Source: a virus. Taken from it: a DNA stretch of 56,259 nt. Below, one piece after another: positions 17,601 through 25,402 of this stretch. The position numbers were made by a program, and so were the translations under genes. The stretch lies in the IMG/VR virus record IMGVR_UViG_3300009194_000014, positions 1-56,259 of that record; one strand, 5' to 3'. The notes under the pieces are model-generated. The model saw only the letters and a program-made list of their open reading frames with translations, did not search any database and was not told the origin of the DNA. How positions within the stretch are numbered: the stretch's first letter is position 1; every line of letters starts with the position of its first letter.

Positions 17601-18024
17601 CCAATTGACTTCTCCGGCACCGAACACAACCACGTCCATTTTCATGGATGCAGGTCCGGGCGTGATGCCGTGCTATGGTGGGTTCTATCTCAAGGACAAT
17701 ACCAATGGGGAGTTCCCGGTTGCCGGTATGTATCTGAAAGAGAATCCGTTGTGCTATGCCAAGAATGCGGCTCGCTATGATCATGAAACACTCGTCAATG
17801 CGGTTGCCGAAATCCAGAAGTTCACGGATGCGGGCATTTCGAGCGAGTATATCTTTGACCACAACAAAGAGGGCTTCAGTGCGAAAGAACTGTATGATCT
17901 GATTCATCTGGCATGGCGTAAGAAGACCAAGGCGGTCTATTACATTCGTAACATCAAGAAAGGTTCTAACCTCGAAGAAGAGGTCGGCATGAGCCAAGCA
18001 TCATGCGAAGGTTGCGCAAACTAA
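14659..18024 (+). CDS. nrdA: Ribonucleotide reductase large subunit with two inteins
   Basis: The class Ia catalytic subunit reduces NDPs to dNDPs with NrdB and glutaredoxin encoded just downstream. The 1121-codon frame contains inteins of 258 and 131 residues; 732 residues remain, close to T4 NrdA (754). An N-terminal ATP-cone (MVTKRDGSVEDFKVEKV), the GGKRAGAITVELPIWH segment, active-site NLC / CNESFS and C-terminal CEGCAN (electron relay cysteines) are visible. The second intein splits the enzyme next to its active-site Cys. RBS AAGGAG; NrdB follows after 15 bases. Confidence 0.95.
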   Translation: MSTIMVTKRDGSVEDFKVEKVRKCINWACEGLQVNPLALESRFNEYLQTEVTTKVIQDSLVFCARSLATAADSDFVFVAGRLMTMNIWKETGIYEKPFYDVLTDGVVPYAIDNTILSKYTKAEIEELGSYMVQERDLNHSFGSVLTAINKYLLPNEAIQPMIMASSMIIASVEDQEIRVAKAKEFYDSLSNRELSLATPWWGNLRSDGNISSCFIIKPSDSLESIFANVTRAAMTSKAGGGLGVSMAAIRAQGSPVGGRPNSSKGVFNWTKIFNDVAIAVDQCFHPDTLVTTQNGFKAIKDIIPREDRVLTDNGKFNRVEEKIMYEQSEPMYRVRTAHDLVDTFVTGEHPVKALTNLDTLEHGYLDVKDLEIGDYLGQKIPSYTIESELTHEELYAYGTSLMLPGANHIDSRFLHIEPEKQMSIIFGMIDAKGSADNANELIIESANLAHEIRYLLLRNGIPVKSEYVGGSFKLTIQATGKLALMLGVNDVEEVDWIVSDGYIFSPITEFEDGIEYNSEVYDLRVQSIPSYQTHAFMAHNGGKRAGAITVELPIWHRDIEGFLEIQHETGDLRTKCFDIFPQVGMHDLFMKMDAADGENDWHTFCPYEVKQVLDIQLDEVYGKEFEKAYKKCVKAYEKGDLKNVAVYKTRNLIKSMMRTQFESGLPYVAYLDTINDDNPNDHEGTIPSVNLCVAPETLVLTDKGNLPIVTLKDQWVNVWNGHEFSEVLVEKTADHAHLLHVETEGGRSLDATDYHKWYRVVDGEMEMVRTFELKPGDEVCVVDNYPIDRIKSIDDQYRWSDVYCFNEPKRHLGVFNGIITGQCNESFSVVKPDVYGHSCNLISIVAGRVKDYEHLEYLAGLATRMLDNGIELTKDPMDIAGAHNERYRTIGIGIQGLHDWLAKNRKMYNDTKFIGEFAETIQFGAVKESIKLAKERGAYPAYSGSRWDTGKQIAKYRKHSRRGLDWNSLQTGLDQYGIRNSQLTSPAPNTTTSIFMDAGPGVMPCYGGFYLKDNTNGEFPVAGMYLKENPLCYAKNAARYDHETLVNAVAEIQKFTDAGISSEYIFDHNKEGFSAKELYDLIHLAWRKKTKAVYYIRNIKKGSNLEEEVGMSQASCEGCAN
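15505..16278 (+). other. Intein 1 in NrdA (258 aa), +1 residue Gly
   Basis: It starts CFHPDTLVTTQNGFKAI (block A), has TGEHPVKAL (block B) and ends THAFMAHN. The host sequence resumes with GGKRAG, the normal NrdA continuation of VDQ, so the +1 residue is Gly rather than Cys, Ser or Thr. The middle keeps one weak LAGLIDADG-like stretch (IFGMIDAKGS) and looks like a decayed endonuclease. Standard splicing chemistry would be impaired. Confidence 0.85.
16732..17124 (+). other. Intein 2 in NrdA (131 aa mini-intein)
   Basis: It starts CVAPETLVLTDKG and ends FNGIITGQ before CNESFS. The last residue is Gln instead of Asn, a known variant. At 131 residues it is at the minimum for splicing domains alone and has no endonuclease. 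The +1 Cys is the conserved NLC cysteine of the NrdA active site. Confidence 0.88.
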
Positions 18025-18039
18025 GGAGAATTTGTTTTA

Positions 18040-19053
18040 ATGGCAGACATTACCAATCGACCGTTGTTCAATACTGCCGGGGATGATTCCCCGGCGTCTC
18101 AGAGCCTCATCGGTGCCAACCCGACTGGGATTCTGAATCTGGACGAGTGTCGTTATGCATGGGTCAATCCCATGTATCGCAAGATGATGGGGAACTTCTG
18201 GATTCCCGAGAAGGTTGACATGACATCGGATCGGGTTAATCGTTCTCACCTGACGGACGATGAGGATGCCAGTGTCCGGGCTACCCTTTCGTTCCTGATC
18301 TATCTGGATAGCGTTCAGGTTTCCAATCTGGACAACATTGCGTCATACATTACCAATGCGGGGGTATCGAATCTTCTGAAGGTTCAAGACTTCCAAGAAG
18401 TCGTTCATACGATGTCCTATCAGTACATCCTTCAGAACATCTACCCGCACTTTGAACGTCAGGAGATTTACAACCTGTGGCGCACTAATCCAATTCTGCG
18501 TAAGCGGAATGAGTTCATTGCGTCGATCTATCAGAGGTTCATCGATGACCAGACCCTTGACAACTTCAAGCGGGTCATCGTGGCTAACCTGCTGCTGGAA
18601 GGTATCTATTTCTATCAGGGATTCAACTTCTTCGAACAGCTTGCCAGTCGTAATAAGCTGGTTGAAACCAACAAGGTGATTCAGTACATCAAGACGGATG
18701 AGAACACCCACCTTGCGCTGTTTATCAACATCATCAATGAAGGGGAAATCGTTGATGTGAAAAAGGATGCCGAGTGGATTTACGAGATGGTGGATGAAGC
18801 CGTTCGTCAGGAAGTAGAGTGGTCCCACTACACCTATGGCAACCGTATCATGGGTATCACCGAGAACTCGTCGGAAACCTATATCAAGTGGCTGGGCAAC
18901 AATCGTCTCCGTGCGATTAAACTCAATCCGCTCTACGAGAATGTCAGCAACCCGTATCAGCACCTCGACGGTGCCAAGGAAGCCAACTTCTTTGAAACTA
19001 CGGTGACTGAGTATAGTCGTTCTGAATCTATTGATGGTTGGGAGGATTTCTAA
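18040..19053 (+). CDS. nrdB: Ribonucleotide reductase small subunit
   Basis: 337-residue di-iron protein that supplies the tyrosyl radical to NrdA. The iron ligands and radical Tyr fit class Ia: D90, EVVHTMSY (E120, H123, Tyr127), LLLEGIYFYQ and DENTHLAL. The C-terminal acidic and aromatic tail (DGWEDF) is the type that docks to the large subunit. AAGGAG lies 11 bases before ATG 18040. The glutaredoxin start follows the stop directly. Confidence 0.95.
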   Translation: MADITNRPLFNTAGDDSPASQSLIGANPTGILNLDECRYAWVNPMYRKMMGNFWIPEKVDMTSDRVNRSHLTDDEDASVRATLSFLIYLDSVQVSNLDNIASYITNAGVSNLLKVQDFQEVVHTMSYQYILQNIYPHFERQEIYNLWRTNPILRKRNEFIASIYQRFIDDQTLDNFKRVIVANLLLEGIYFYQGFNFFEQLASRNKLVETNKVIQYIKTDENTHLALFINIINEGEIVDVKKDAEWIYEMVDEAVRQEVEWSHYTYGNRIMGITENSSETYIKWLGNNRLRAIKLNPLYENVSNPYQHLDGAKEANFFETTVTEYSRSESIDGWEDF

Positions 19054-19284
19054 TTGGAAAAGTTCATCATCTATTCAAAGGAAACGTGTTCCTTTTGTCG
19101 GCGTGCCAAGGAACTGTTGGATAGTGTGGGGTTGGAATACGAAGAACGCAATCTGGTTGACTTCCCTGATATGCATCGGTATTTCGTGGAAAGTGGGTTC
19201 CGAACGGTCCCCCAAATCTACTACAAGGATGACCATATCGGCGGGTACACCGACCTTGAGCAATACCTTCTCGATGTGATGTAA
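19054..19284 (+). CDS. nrdC: Glutaredoxin (NrdC role)
   Basis: 76-residue thioredoxin-fold protein with active site C12-S-F-C15, TVPQIYY (cis-Pro loop) and GGYTDL, as in glutaredoxins that reduce NrdA. It starts with TTG at 19054, immediately after the NrdB stop, with GGGAGG upstream; no in-frame ATG could give the full fold. A strong terminator follows, ending the nrdA-nrdB-glutaredoxin operon. Confidence 0.92.
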   Translation: MEKFIIYSKETCSFCRRAKELLDSVGLEYEERNLVDFPDMHRYFVESGFRTVPQIYYKDDHIGGYTDLEQYLLDVM

Positions 19285-19292
19285 AGACTGAA

Positions 19293-19316
19293 CCCCGGAC
19301 ACCGATCCGGGGTTTT
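19293..19316 (+). terminator. Terminator after the nrd operon
   Basis: CCCCGG / CCGGGG stem with loop ACACCGAT, followed by TTTT, nine bases after the glutaredoxin stop. Confidence 0.8.
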
Positions 19317-19371
19317 CATTTACTGATCATCATGATACGATGAATCGTTGATAGACATAGTGAGGCGAGTG

Positions 19372-19674
19372 ATGAAGGATGTTGATTTGATGGGTATTGA
19401 TTTGATGGATGAATTGGTAAGCAAACAGATCGATATCATTCAGGTTGAATTTGATCAGATGCTAGAATACACCGAAAGGAGCGGCATCCTAAAAGACACA
19501 CAGTATGGTAATAAGGAATCCGTGTTAGAACACATCGTATATGTTTACCGATGGATAGCGTCTGGTGGTATTGATAACAGGAATCACCATGCGTCCGAAG
19601 AACTGATTTCTAATCTATCCGAGTGCGATACGGTAGAAAATGTCCTCGATATGCTCAAGATGGAGTCGCTGTGA
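19372..19674 (+). CDS. Hypothetical protein, 100 aa
   Basis: Unrecognised, helical and acidic. GAGGCGA precedes ATG 19372. The C-terminus VENVLDMLKMESL fits the shared pattern. Its stop TGA overlaps the ATG of the next gene. Confidence 0.6.
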   Translation: MKDVDLMGIDLMDELVSKQIDIIQVEFDQMLEYTERSGILKDTQYGNKESVLEHIVYVYRWIASGGIDNRNHHASEELISNLSECDTVENVLDMLKMESL

Positions 19675-20405
19675 TGAGTGATACGTTTGGATTGCCCTAT
19701 GATGCGTTTGATAAGATTAAATCCTGTATGGACATCATTGATGTGTTCCGTTCTTGTTGTGCTGAACGCTTCAAATTGGATTTGGACAAGTGCTTTGTCC
19801 TGTTTGATAGTTCTATGGATGTGGCGATGGGTAACGTCAACCTCGATTCTCAGGATGAGTATAACCGTATCGGATTGAGTCTATCATTCGTGATTGCTGT
19901 TCCTAATCTGTTATGGAATGGTAATCAGCATAACGAAGACTATGATGCTGAAGATATGAACAGCAATGGAGATAAGGTAAGAATCTATTGTGACGTGTCT
20001 CACATGGTGGACAATATCAATTGCCCAAAGTCTGACAATTTCGATTTCCTCCATGTGGGTGGAGATATTACTTTCGAATCGAAGGACCGAGATAAGATCA
20101 ATAGCATCCATGCAATCATGTGTGATTTGGATAACGACTATGCCGATTTCAATTCTGATCTGGCAGTCCACATAGAACACACGCTTGAAAGGGAATACGA
20201 TAAGTCTTCTTACTCAAAAACCTACCAGCGTGCAGATGAGATCAATCGTTCTTTCATGACGGTCCAAAGTCGTCTGCACAATTGGTTCAACAAGATTTCT
20301 TATTACATAGAAATGGATATCGAAGAGGATGTGGCGAATGACTTGATTCGTGAAGGACGAATGGATAGACTCGGAGGGCTACTGGAGGAACGGTTTCATG
20401 AGTGA
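19674..20405 (+). CDS. Hypothetical protein, 243 aa
   Basis: Unrecognised acidic protein, translationally coupled to the preceding gene (TGATG). No transmembrane segment. Several Cys are scattered (SCCAERF, INCPKSD) without a clear metal site. The C-terminal half is helical. Confidence 0.6.
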   Translation: MSDTFGLPYDAFDKIKSCMDIIDVFRSCCAERFKLDLDKCFVLFDSSMDVAMGNVNLDSQDEYNRIGLSLSFVIAVPNLLWNGNQHNEDYDAEDMNSNGDKVRIYCDVSHMVDNINCPKSDNFDFLHVGGDITFESKDRDKINSIHAIMCDLDNDYADFNSDLAVHIEHTLEREYDKSSYSKTYQRADEINRSFMTVQSRLHNWFNKISYYIEMDIEEDVANDLIREGRMDRLGGLLEERFHE

Positions 20406-20499
20406 GCAATCCAAATCAGTCATGTTGTCGATTCTTCTTATCTATGGAATCGAATACGCGCTGATGATACATCCAACCCAACTCGCACTAGGAGGATGA
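20398..20499 (+). CDS. Possible microprotein, 33 aa
   Basis: Starts within the last codons of the previous gene with CTGGAGG ten bases upstream; one hydrophobic helix (VMLSILLIYGIEYALMI). The spacing and the overlap with the next gene's RBS suggest it is translated, but it is short. Confidence 0.4.
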   Translation: MSEQSKSVMLSILLIYGIEYALMIHPTQLALGG

Positions 20500-20501
20500 A
20501 A

Positions 20502-20819
20502 ATGGCGACCTATATGGGCGACTTTAACAATGGCTACCGGACCGTCATTGATACTTATCGAACAAATCGAAAGTGGGGGACCACAATAACTGATCGTTCA
20601 ATATCACCATTCACACCAGAAGATATCACAATAGAAACCAAACTCGCTGTTAAGATCAAGAATGGCGAGATTAAGTCTTTAGAAATGGATCGTGCCATGG
20701 AACGTAAAGTGATTACGGTTCTAATCGAATCCGAAAAGGACGAATCCACCAAAGACGCAATATACGATTGTACCACCATCAACCAAGCCATCGAAATTTA
20801 CCGATTAAAAAGTCTTTGA
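20502..20819 (+). CDS. Hypothetical protein, 105 aa
   Basis: ATG 20502 is chosen over 20496 because AGGAGG ends six bases before it. Unrecognised, with many charged residues. The end AIEIYRLKSL fits the C-terminal pattern. Confidence 0.6.
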   Translation: MATYMGDFNNGYRTVIDTYRTNRKWGTTITDRSISPFTPEDITIETKLAVKIKNGEIKSLEMDRAMERKVITVLIESEKDESTKDAIYDCTTINQAIEIYRLKSL

Positions 20820-20844
20820 CGCTGTAAGTAATCTTCGATAGACT
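20816..20844 (+). promoter_or_regulatory. Promoter TTGACG-17-TAGACT
   Basis: The -35 box at 20816-20821 overlaps the stop of the previous gene; 17-base spacer; TAGACT at 20839-20844. The -10 box is the same as in the two early promoters at 56 kb. It would drive the lipoprotein gene at 20889. Confidence 0.6.
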
Positions 20845-20888
20845 GGGTTCACACATCAACAATCAATCCCACCACAAAGGAAGCAATC

Positions 20889-21830
20889 ATGAAGAAAGCA
20901 TTCAAACGTATCGGGTACGCTGTCGGTATCGCCTCTCTCGGTCTGTTTCTCTCTGGATGCGGTGATCGTGTCACGGTACCTCCCGTCAATGTCGGCAAGG
21001 TAATGGACACTGATGGTTACAAGGAAGGCATCATCCCAACCAGCACTTTCCGGCTAGATGCCTGCTGGTGGCCCGGAGCCGTGTGTCAAAAACTGGTGCT
21101 TCTTGACATCTCTGATTTCAAGAAGACAGAGCATTTCAAGCTGTTCATGCCCAAGGACAAACTTGAAATGGATTTCACCGTCAACCTGACACTGGCACCT
21201 AAGCCGGGAGAACGCGACAAGCTGTTTGGATTGCTCAGTCCGATGCAACATGGGAAGGAAAACTATAGCATCTCCAATGAGCAAGGATACAGTACCTATG
21301 TTCAGCCGGTTGTGTCTCGGGAAGCCCGCGATTTCATGAGCAAATTTTCAATCATGGAGATTGCCAACAACCGAGAAGCCATTTCGAACAAACTGGCAGA
21401 CCGTCTCACGGAAGTGATCTCGAAACGCACACCGTACATGGCTAAGATGGTTGATTTGGCAGAAACCAACTACCCTGACATCATCACCAAGGCCCAACAG
21501 AAAGCCGCCGAACGGCGTGAACAAATCCAACAGGTCGAAGCCGAAAAACAAATCAATCGGGTCCGCATGGAAAAGGATTTGGAACTCGCCCAGAAGCAAC
21601 GCAAGATTGATGTTGAGAAGGCCCAAGCCGAAGCCAAAGTCAACAAGATTCTGGCAGAGAGTATGACCCCGGCTTACAAGGAATATCGGATGCTCAATGC
21701 GCTCGACAAGATGGCGGAATCTGATAACACCAAGTTCATTCCGGTCGGTATGCTGGATAGCATGGCAGCCCAAACGATGGTCGGAACCGACGACATGAAG
21801 TATGACCTCTCGAAGTCCAACCTGAAATAA
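20889..21830 (+). CDS. SPFH/prohibitin-like lipoprotein
   Basis: 313-residue protein with a lipoprotein signal peptide: basic start, hydrophobic stretch to residue 22 and lipobox LSGC (Cys24). A beta-rich region (about 90-130) is followed by a long charged helix rich in Gln, Glu, Lys and Ala (about 190-265), the arrangement of band-7/SPFH proteins, which form rings at membranes. As a lipoprotein it would face the periplasm. It has its own promoter and RBS (AAAGGAAG). The role in infection is unknown; superinfection or envelope effects are guesses. Confidence 0.6.
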   Translation: MKKAFKRIGYAVGIASLGLFLSGCGDRVTVPPVNVGKVMDTDGYKEGIIPTSTFRLDACWWPGAVCQKLVLLDISDFKKTEHFKLFMPKDKLEMDFTVNLTLAPKPGERDKLFGLLSPMQHGKENYSISNEQGYSTYVQPVVSREARDFMSKFSIMEIANNREAISNKLADRLTEVISKRTPYMAKMVDLAETNYPDIITKAQQKAAERREQIQQVEAEKQINRVRMEKDLELAQKQRKIDVEKAQAEAKVNKILAESMTPAYKEYRMLNALDKMAESDNTKFIPVGMLDSMAAQTMVGTDDMKYDLSKSNLK

Positions 21831-21850
21831 CACTCACCAAACCAAAATAA

Positions 21851-21870
21851 GAGGGGCCAATTGGCCCCTC
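21851..21870. repeat. 20-bp perfect palindrome, copy 1
   Basis: GAGGGGCCAATTGGCCCCTC, present again at 43995-44014. As RNA it forms a ten-pair hairpin. On the plus strand no T-run follows; on the minus strand TTATTTT follows. Possibly a terminator or operator between the SPFH gene and the next. Confidence 0.7.
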
Positions 21871-21892
21871 AGTTATAACAGGAGAACTGAAA

Positions 21893-22321
21893 ATGCAAGT
21901 CTATTTCTACAATGTCATGATGGCGTTTGTTACCAACTACGGTATGGTCATCGTCGCAATTCTGGCGCTGATGACTCTGATCTGGTTAATTTTCAGCTAC
22001 CACATGAAGACCGCTTCGCCCGAAGCCAAGTTTAACATGAGTCAGAATCGTAAAGGTCTGATGAAATGCTTCGGGTATCTCATCGCAATTGTAGTGGTAG
22101 CAGGGGGCATTCTCACTACCACGGACGCGAAATACACCTACAAGAATGAAGCTGGACCCACACCACAGGAAATTCGTTACAAACAGGATTCTTACCAGTA
22201 TGAAATGAAGAGCAATGCTAAGGAAGCTGGACCCATTACCCTCGATGGTGCCCAACTGCCCGAATCCAACGAATCCCGTAAAGCACGGATTGATAAACTC
22301 CTTGATTGGAAGGACGACTGA
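21893..22321 (+). CDS. Membrane protein, 142 aa
   Basis: Two hydrophobic helices (about 14-35 and 58-77) then a hydrophilic C-terminal half of about 65 residues ending in LLDWKDD. AGGAGAACTGAAA precedes the ATG. The dCMP deaminase starts directly at its stop. Function unknown; it may act with the SPFH lipoprotein next door. Confidence 0.6.
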   Translation: MQVYFYNVMMAFVTNYGMVIVAILALMTLIWLIFSYHMKTASPEAKFNMSQNRKGLMKCFGYLIAIVVVAGGILTTTDAKYTYKNEAGPTPQEIRYKQDSYQYEMKSNAKEAGPITLDGAQLPESNESRKARIDKLLDWKDD

Positions 22322-22777
22322 ATGAATCAGAAACGAAACGATACCACCTTCATGAACGCCGCATTGGGATTGGCACAAGACTCCCACTGCGTATCGAAAC
22401 AGGTTGGCTGCGTTATCGTGGCCAACAATAGGATTGTAAGTAGTGGTGTAAATGGAACCCCTGTGGGGTATCATTTCAACTGTGATGATCTCTTCTCGAA
22501 GGCAGAGTTTGATCGAGAGGAACACCACCAATGGAGCCTTGTGCATGAACTGCACGCGGAAACCAATGCCTTCATGGGGCTGGTAGGGGCTGGTGTATCG
22601 GTAAACCATGCTACCTTGTACGTCACCCTACAGCCCTGCACTAGCTGCGCCACCATGATCGTGGCATCGGGTATCATCTCGCGTGTTGTGTATCACACGG
22701 CATATGACAAAGGATCGGCAAAATCTCTTGCCTTTTTAAAAGAAAACGGTATCATTGTTGAGCAGTTCGATCACTGA
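22322..22777 (+). CDS. cd: dCMP deaminase
   Basis: 151-residue zinc enzyme converting dCMP to dUMP, the substrate of thymidylate synthase. The zinc site is H78-A-E80 with P-C106-T-S-C109; an N-terminal GCVIV segment and a Cys/His-containing insertion (near residue 50-70) fit phage dCMP deaminases, which often bind a second zinc. Start directly follows the preceding TGA. Confidence 0.9.
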   Translation: MNQKRNDTTFMNAALGLAQDSHCVSKQVGCVIVANNRIVSSGVNGTPVGYHFNCDDLFSKAEFDREEHHQWSLVHELHAETNAFMGLVGAGVSVNHATLYVTLQPCTSCATMIVASGIISRVVYHTAYDKGSAKSLAFLKENGIIVEQFDH

Positions 22778-22804
22778 CCCACACCCAAAGGAGTATAGAA
22801 ACTG

Positions 22805-23521
22805 ATGGATATCATCAATCTGAAAGAAGTCCTGCAAGAAATCGACAAGGTTGGCATCACCGAGTGTGTCATCGAACCGGGGGATGAAGACGGCAAGACG
22901 CGCATTCGTGGGGCATCTAAGGATACCTCCGTCATCATCTTCGACACCATCGATTCTGAACTCACTGAAGTTCCGATTGGAATCCAATCTGTCAAAGGTT
23001 TTCTGTCTCGTCTCAAACTGTTTGACGGGGACAAGGCTTCTATCGCCCTGAAAAGTAACGACAAGTTTGCCGTGAACGCCACCATCAAACAGGGGCGTCG
23101 CCTAGCCAACTTCCGATTTGCGCCGCCGAACACCCTGCAAGTGCCGGATGCCATGCCTGATTGTGAAGAACCGCCGTTCATCGAATTGGATGAGCAGTAT
23201 GTGGATTTCCTTTCTACCGCCATCGCTTCGATGAGTTACACGGGTAGCAAAGAAGAACGCACGATCAGTATGAAAGTCAATGATGGCGATCTCGGTATCA
23301 ACATTTTCGATGGCGAAGACGATTGCTTCGATGATGTGATGGAAGTCGAAGGTGTTACTGAGTTGCATAATGGTAGCTGGGAACTGGTTCCTTTCCATCT
23401 GGTCATGAAGCAATCACGTCTCTACAACGATACCAAAGCCATCTTCACCATCAACGACTATGGCGTGGCGATCTTTAAGCTGGAAACGATCAAGGTGATG
23501 GTTTCCCCGATGATGGGATAA
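22805..23521 (+). CDS. 45: DNA polymerase sliding clamp (T4 gp45 type)
   Basis: 238-residue trimeric clamp that tethers DNA polymerase and, in T4, activates late transcription. Identification rests on length (T4: 228), the beta-rich pattern, the NGFLSIL-like segment SVKGFLSRLKLFDGD, and position before the SSB. Sequence similarity to T4 gp45 is weak. A likely partner motif, RSLFGFK, ends the polymerase fragment at 33570. RBS CAAAGGAG. Confidence 0.7.
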   Translation: MDIINLKEVLQEIDKVGITECVIEPGDEDGKTRIRGASKDTSVIIFDTIDSELTEVPIGIQSVKGFLSRLKLFDGDKASIALKSNDKFAVNATIKQGRRLANFRFAPPNTLQVPDAMPDCEEPPFIELDEQYVDFLSTAIASMSYTGSKEERTISMKVNDGDLGINIFDGEDDCFDDVMEVEGVTELHNGSWELVPFHLVMKQSRLYNDTKAIFTINDYGVAIFKLETIKVMVSPMMG

Positions 23522-23535
23522 TTTGGAAAAAGGGG

Positions 23536-23563
23536 TTGCAACTTTCCAAAGAATCGGTAGAAT
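23536..23563 (+). promoter_or_regulatory. Promoter TTGCAA-16-TAGAAT
   Basis: -35 TTGCAA (23536-23541), 16-base spacer, -10 TAGAAT (23558-23563), the same -10 as the nrdA promoter. It probably drives the SSB gene. Confidence 0.6.
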
Positions 23564-23640
23564 GGGTTTCAGATTGAAGGGAGAGGAAACGATGTAACAG
23601 CAAGACATGATCAATCGGCAAACTAACCATCTTAGAAGTG

Positions 23641-23648
23641 TATAAATA
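23641..23648 (+). promoter_or_regulatory. Late promoter-like box TATAAATA
   Basis: TATAAATACG at 23641, identical to the T4 late core, about 95 bases upstream of the SSB start. It would allow continued late synthesis of SSB. Confidence 0.5.
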
Positions 23649-23735
23649 CGTTTGTCTTACGAGACACTAAAGAAAATCTAAGGCAAACGTAACGTAAACC
23701 AAAGTTATTCAACGGAAATCAAAAGGTAATCTCAA

Positions 23736-24698
23736 ATGGGTATCAAAAAACTGAATCTCGGCGTTAAGAAAGGTCTGAAGAAAGAAATCGAGCGTGAAAG
23801 CAACGGTGGTCGTGACACCCGCTTCCTGAACTATTTCGATCTGAAAGACGGCGAGAAGATGAAGATCATGTTCCTTCCTGATGCCAATGGCAACTTCTGG
23901 GCGAAGTTCCATAAGCACGGCCCCAACCTGCGGGTTCCGGGTCTGGAAGGTATCTCCTGCCCCTACAAGTCCCAGCGTCAGACGTGCCCGGCATGTCAGA
24001 AAGGATTCGAACTGCTGAACGAATCCAAAGAAGCCGGCGGTGAATCCACCGGACGAGGCAAGGCACTCAAGGAAGAAGCCAAAAAGTGGTTCGCCAAGGA
24101 CTACACCATGGTTCAAGTTCTGGTGCTGGAATCACCTTGCGAAATCGCACAATCTGACGATGGTAACGAAGTCAAGCTGATGTATCTTCCGTTTGCCGTC
24201 GAGAAGATCATCAAGAACACTCTGACCGAAGGTATTCTGGAAGAGGACGAAATCTGTCAGACTCCGTTCTACATCAAGAAGACGATGAATCAGGGTGGTC
24301 AGGCATCGTATTCTGATAGTTACTTCGATCTGCGTCACGAGATCACCGAAGACGATCTGGCTTATTTCGATGATCTCAAGGTTGAACAGTACGATTACGA
24401 CAACCTCGATGTGATTCCGGGTGACGTGTCTACCGAAGAAGTGGAAGCATGGCTCGTGAAGGCCGAAGAAGCTGTCGCCAAGAAGAATGAAAGCAATGAT
24501 GGTAACAAGGGTGGGGGTAACACTCGGGACCGTGTTAGCGACCGTCTGGGGCGTTCTAAGGTCAAAGAAGAGGAAACCCAACCGGCTGAAGACGCTGAAG
24601 ACGCTGAAGAAGGCAATCAGGAACCGGAAGAAGAGAAATCAGAATCCACCGCATCACGGGGTGCCAGCCTCCGTGATCGCCTGAACCGCAAGCGTTAA
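23736..24698 (+). CDS. 32: Single-stranded DNA-binding protein (T4 gp32 type)
   Basis: 320-residue SSB that coats replication and recombination intermediates. The basic N-terminal B domain (about 1-20) serves cooperativity; the zinc subdomain has H59 or H61 with C75, C84, C87 in the gp32 spacing; a long acidic tail (about 270-305) is the protein-interaction domain. Unlike T4 gp32 the tail ends in a basic patch (SLRDRLNRKR). T4 gp32 has 301 residues. A strong terminator follows. Confidence 0.9.
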   Translation: MGIKKLNLGVKKGLKKEIERESNGGRDTRFLNYFDLKDGEKMKIMFLPDANGNFWAKFHKHGPNLRVPGLEGISCPYKSQRQTCPACQKGFELLNESKEAGGESTGRGKALKEEAKKWFAKDYTMVQVLVLESPCEIAQSDDGNEVKLMYLPFAVEKIIKNTLTEGILEEDEICQTPFYIKKTMNQGGQASYSDSYFDLRHEITEDDLAYFDDLKVEQYDYDNLDVIPGDVSTEEVEAWLVKAEEAVAKKNESNDGNKGGGNTRDRVSDRLGRSKVKEEETQPAEDAEDAEEGNQEPEEEKSESTASRGASLRDRLNRKR

Positions 24699-24712
24699 TC
24701 CTACCTAAACAG

Positions 24713-24740
24713 GCGGGGCTTAAACGCCCCGCTTTCTTAT
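24713..24740 (+). terminator. Terminator after SSB
   Basis: GCGGGGC / GCCCCGC stem, loop TTAAAC, then TTTCTTAT. Confidence 0.8.
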
Positions 24741-24756
24741 CAACAAAGGAGATTCT

Positions 24757-25218
24757 ATGACCGAACGCCTTTTCTATCGCCACTACCATATGCCCGAGGT
24801 CGAAAGCAAGTCTCTGACCTTCGCAATCATGGTGGACTCGGCAGACCCTAATCGATTTACCTTCGCTTGGTCAATGTGCCAACCGGAAGACAACTTCTCA
24901 CGCAAGACAGGACGTGAAATCGCTAGTAATCGGTTTGCATCAGGAGACAAACTAACCGGTATCAGAAACCACAATCGTCCACTGATTCAAGACATCCTCG
25001 ATACCATCACTGATTACATGGAGCGGGATTATGATCTTCTCGGGGAAATTAACCCATTCCATATGGAAACGGTAGATGCTCTTGAGTATTACCACCGGCT
25101 GGAAGAGATTGCTCACGATCTAAACGACACGCTATATCGAGTTTCACTGCCTTGGCACAAACGTATTATGCTTTGGTTCTTTGAGAAAACCTTCGTCGCA
25201 AAACTACTTGGCTGGTAA
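24757..25218 (+). CDS. Hypothetical protein, 153 aa
   Basis: Unrecognised. RBS AAAGGAG. Rich in aromatic residues; helical C-terminal part with two Trp. No membrane segment or catalytic motif. Confidence 0.6.
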   Translation: MTERLFYRHYHMPEVESKSLTFAIMVDSADPNRFTFAWSMCQPEDNFSRKTGREIASNRFASGDKLTGIRNHNRPLIQDILDTITDYMERDYDLLGEINPFHMETVDALEYYHRLEEIAHDLNDTLYRVSLPWHKRIMLWFFEKTFVAKLLGW

Positions 25219-25222
25219 TCCA

Positions 25223-25402
25223 ATGTCCATGTACGTGTATCGCAATATCGGCGGTGAGACGTTCCGATGGGATGCTTCAACCAACATCCTCTCACGGCAA
25301 TACGGAAACGAGTTCATCGCTATCGATGTGATTGAAACAGTAACTGAACTTAACGAACGAATTGAATCTGAACTGAAAAAGGAGCAAGTCTATGAACACT
25401 GA
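25223..25402 (+). CDS. Hypothetical protein, 59 aa
   Basis: Small protein. The start at 25223 (MSMYVYRNIGG) is chosen because the longer frame overlaps the previous gene; the RBS is weak. The end overlaps the next gene, which suggests translational coupling. Confidence 0.5.
   Translation: MSMYVYRNIGGETFRWDASTNILSRQYGNEFIAIDVIETVTELNERIESELKKEQVYEH

Larger units (their letters stand above)
23522..23735. other. SSB upstream region with two promoters
   Basis: 214 bases without a gene. It holds an early-type promoter (23536-23563) and a TATAAATA box (23641-23648). The RBS of the SSB gene (AAAAGGTAA) is at the right end. No hairpin stands out. Confidence 0.5.
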
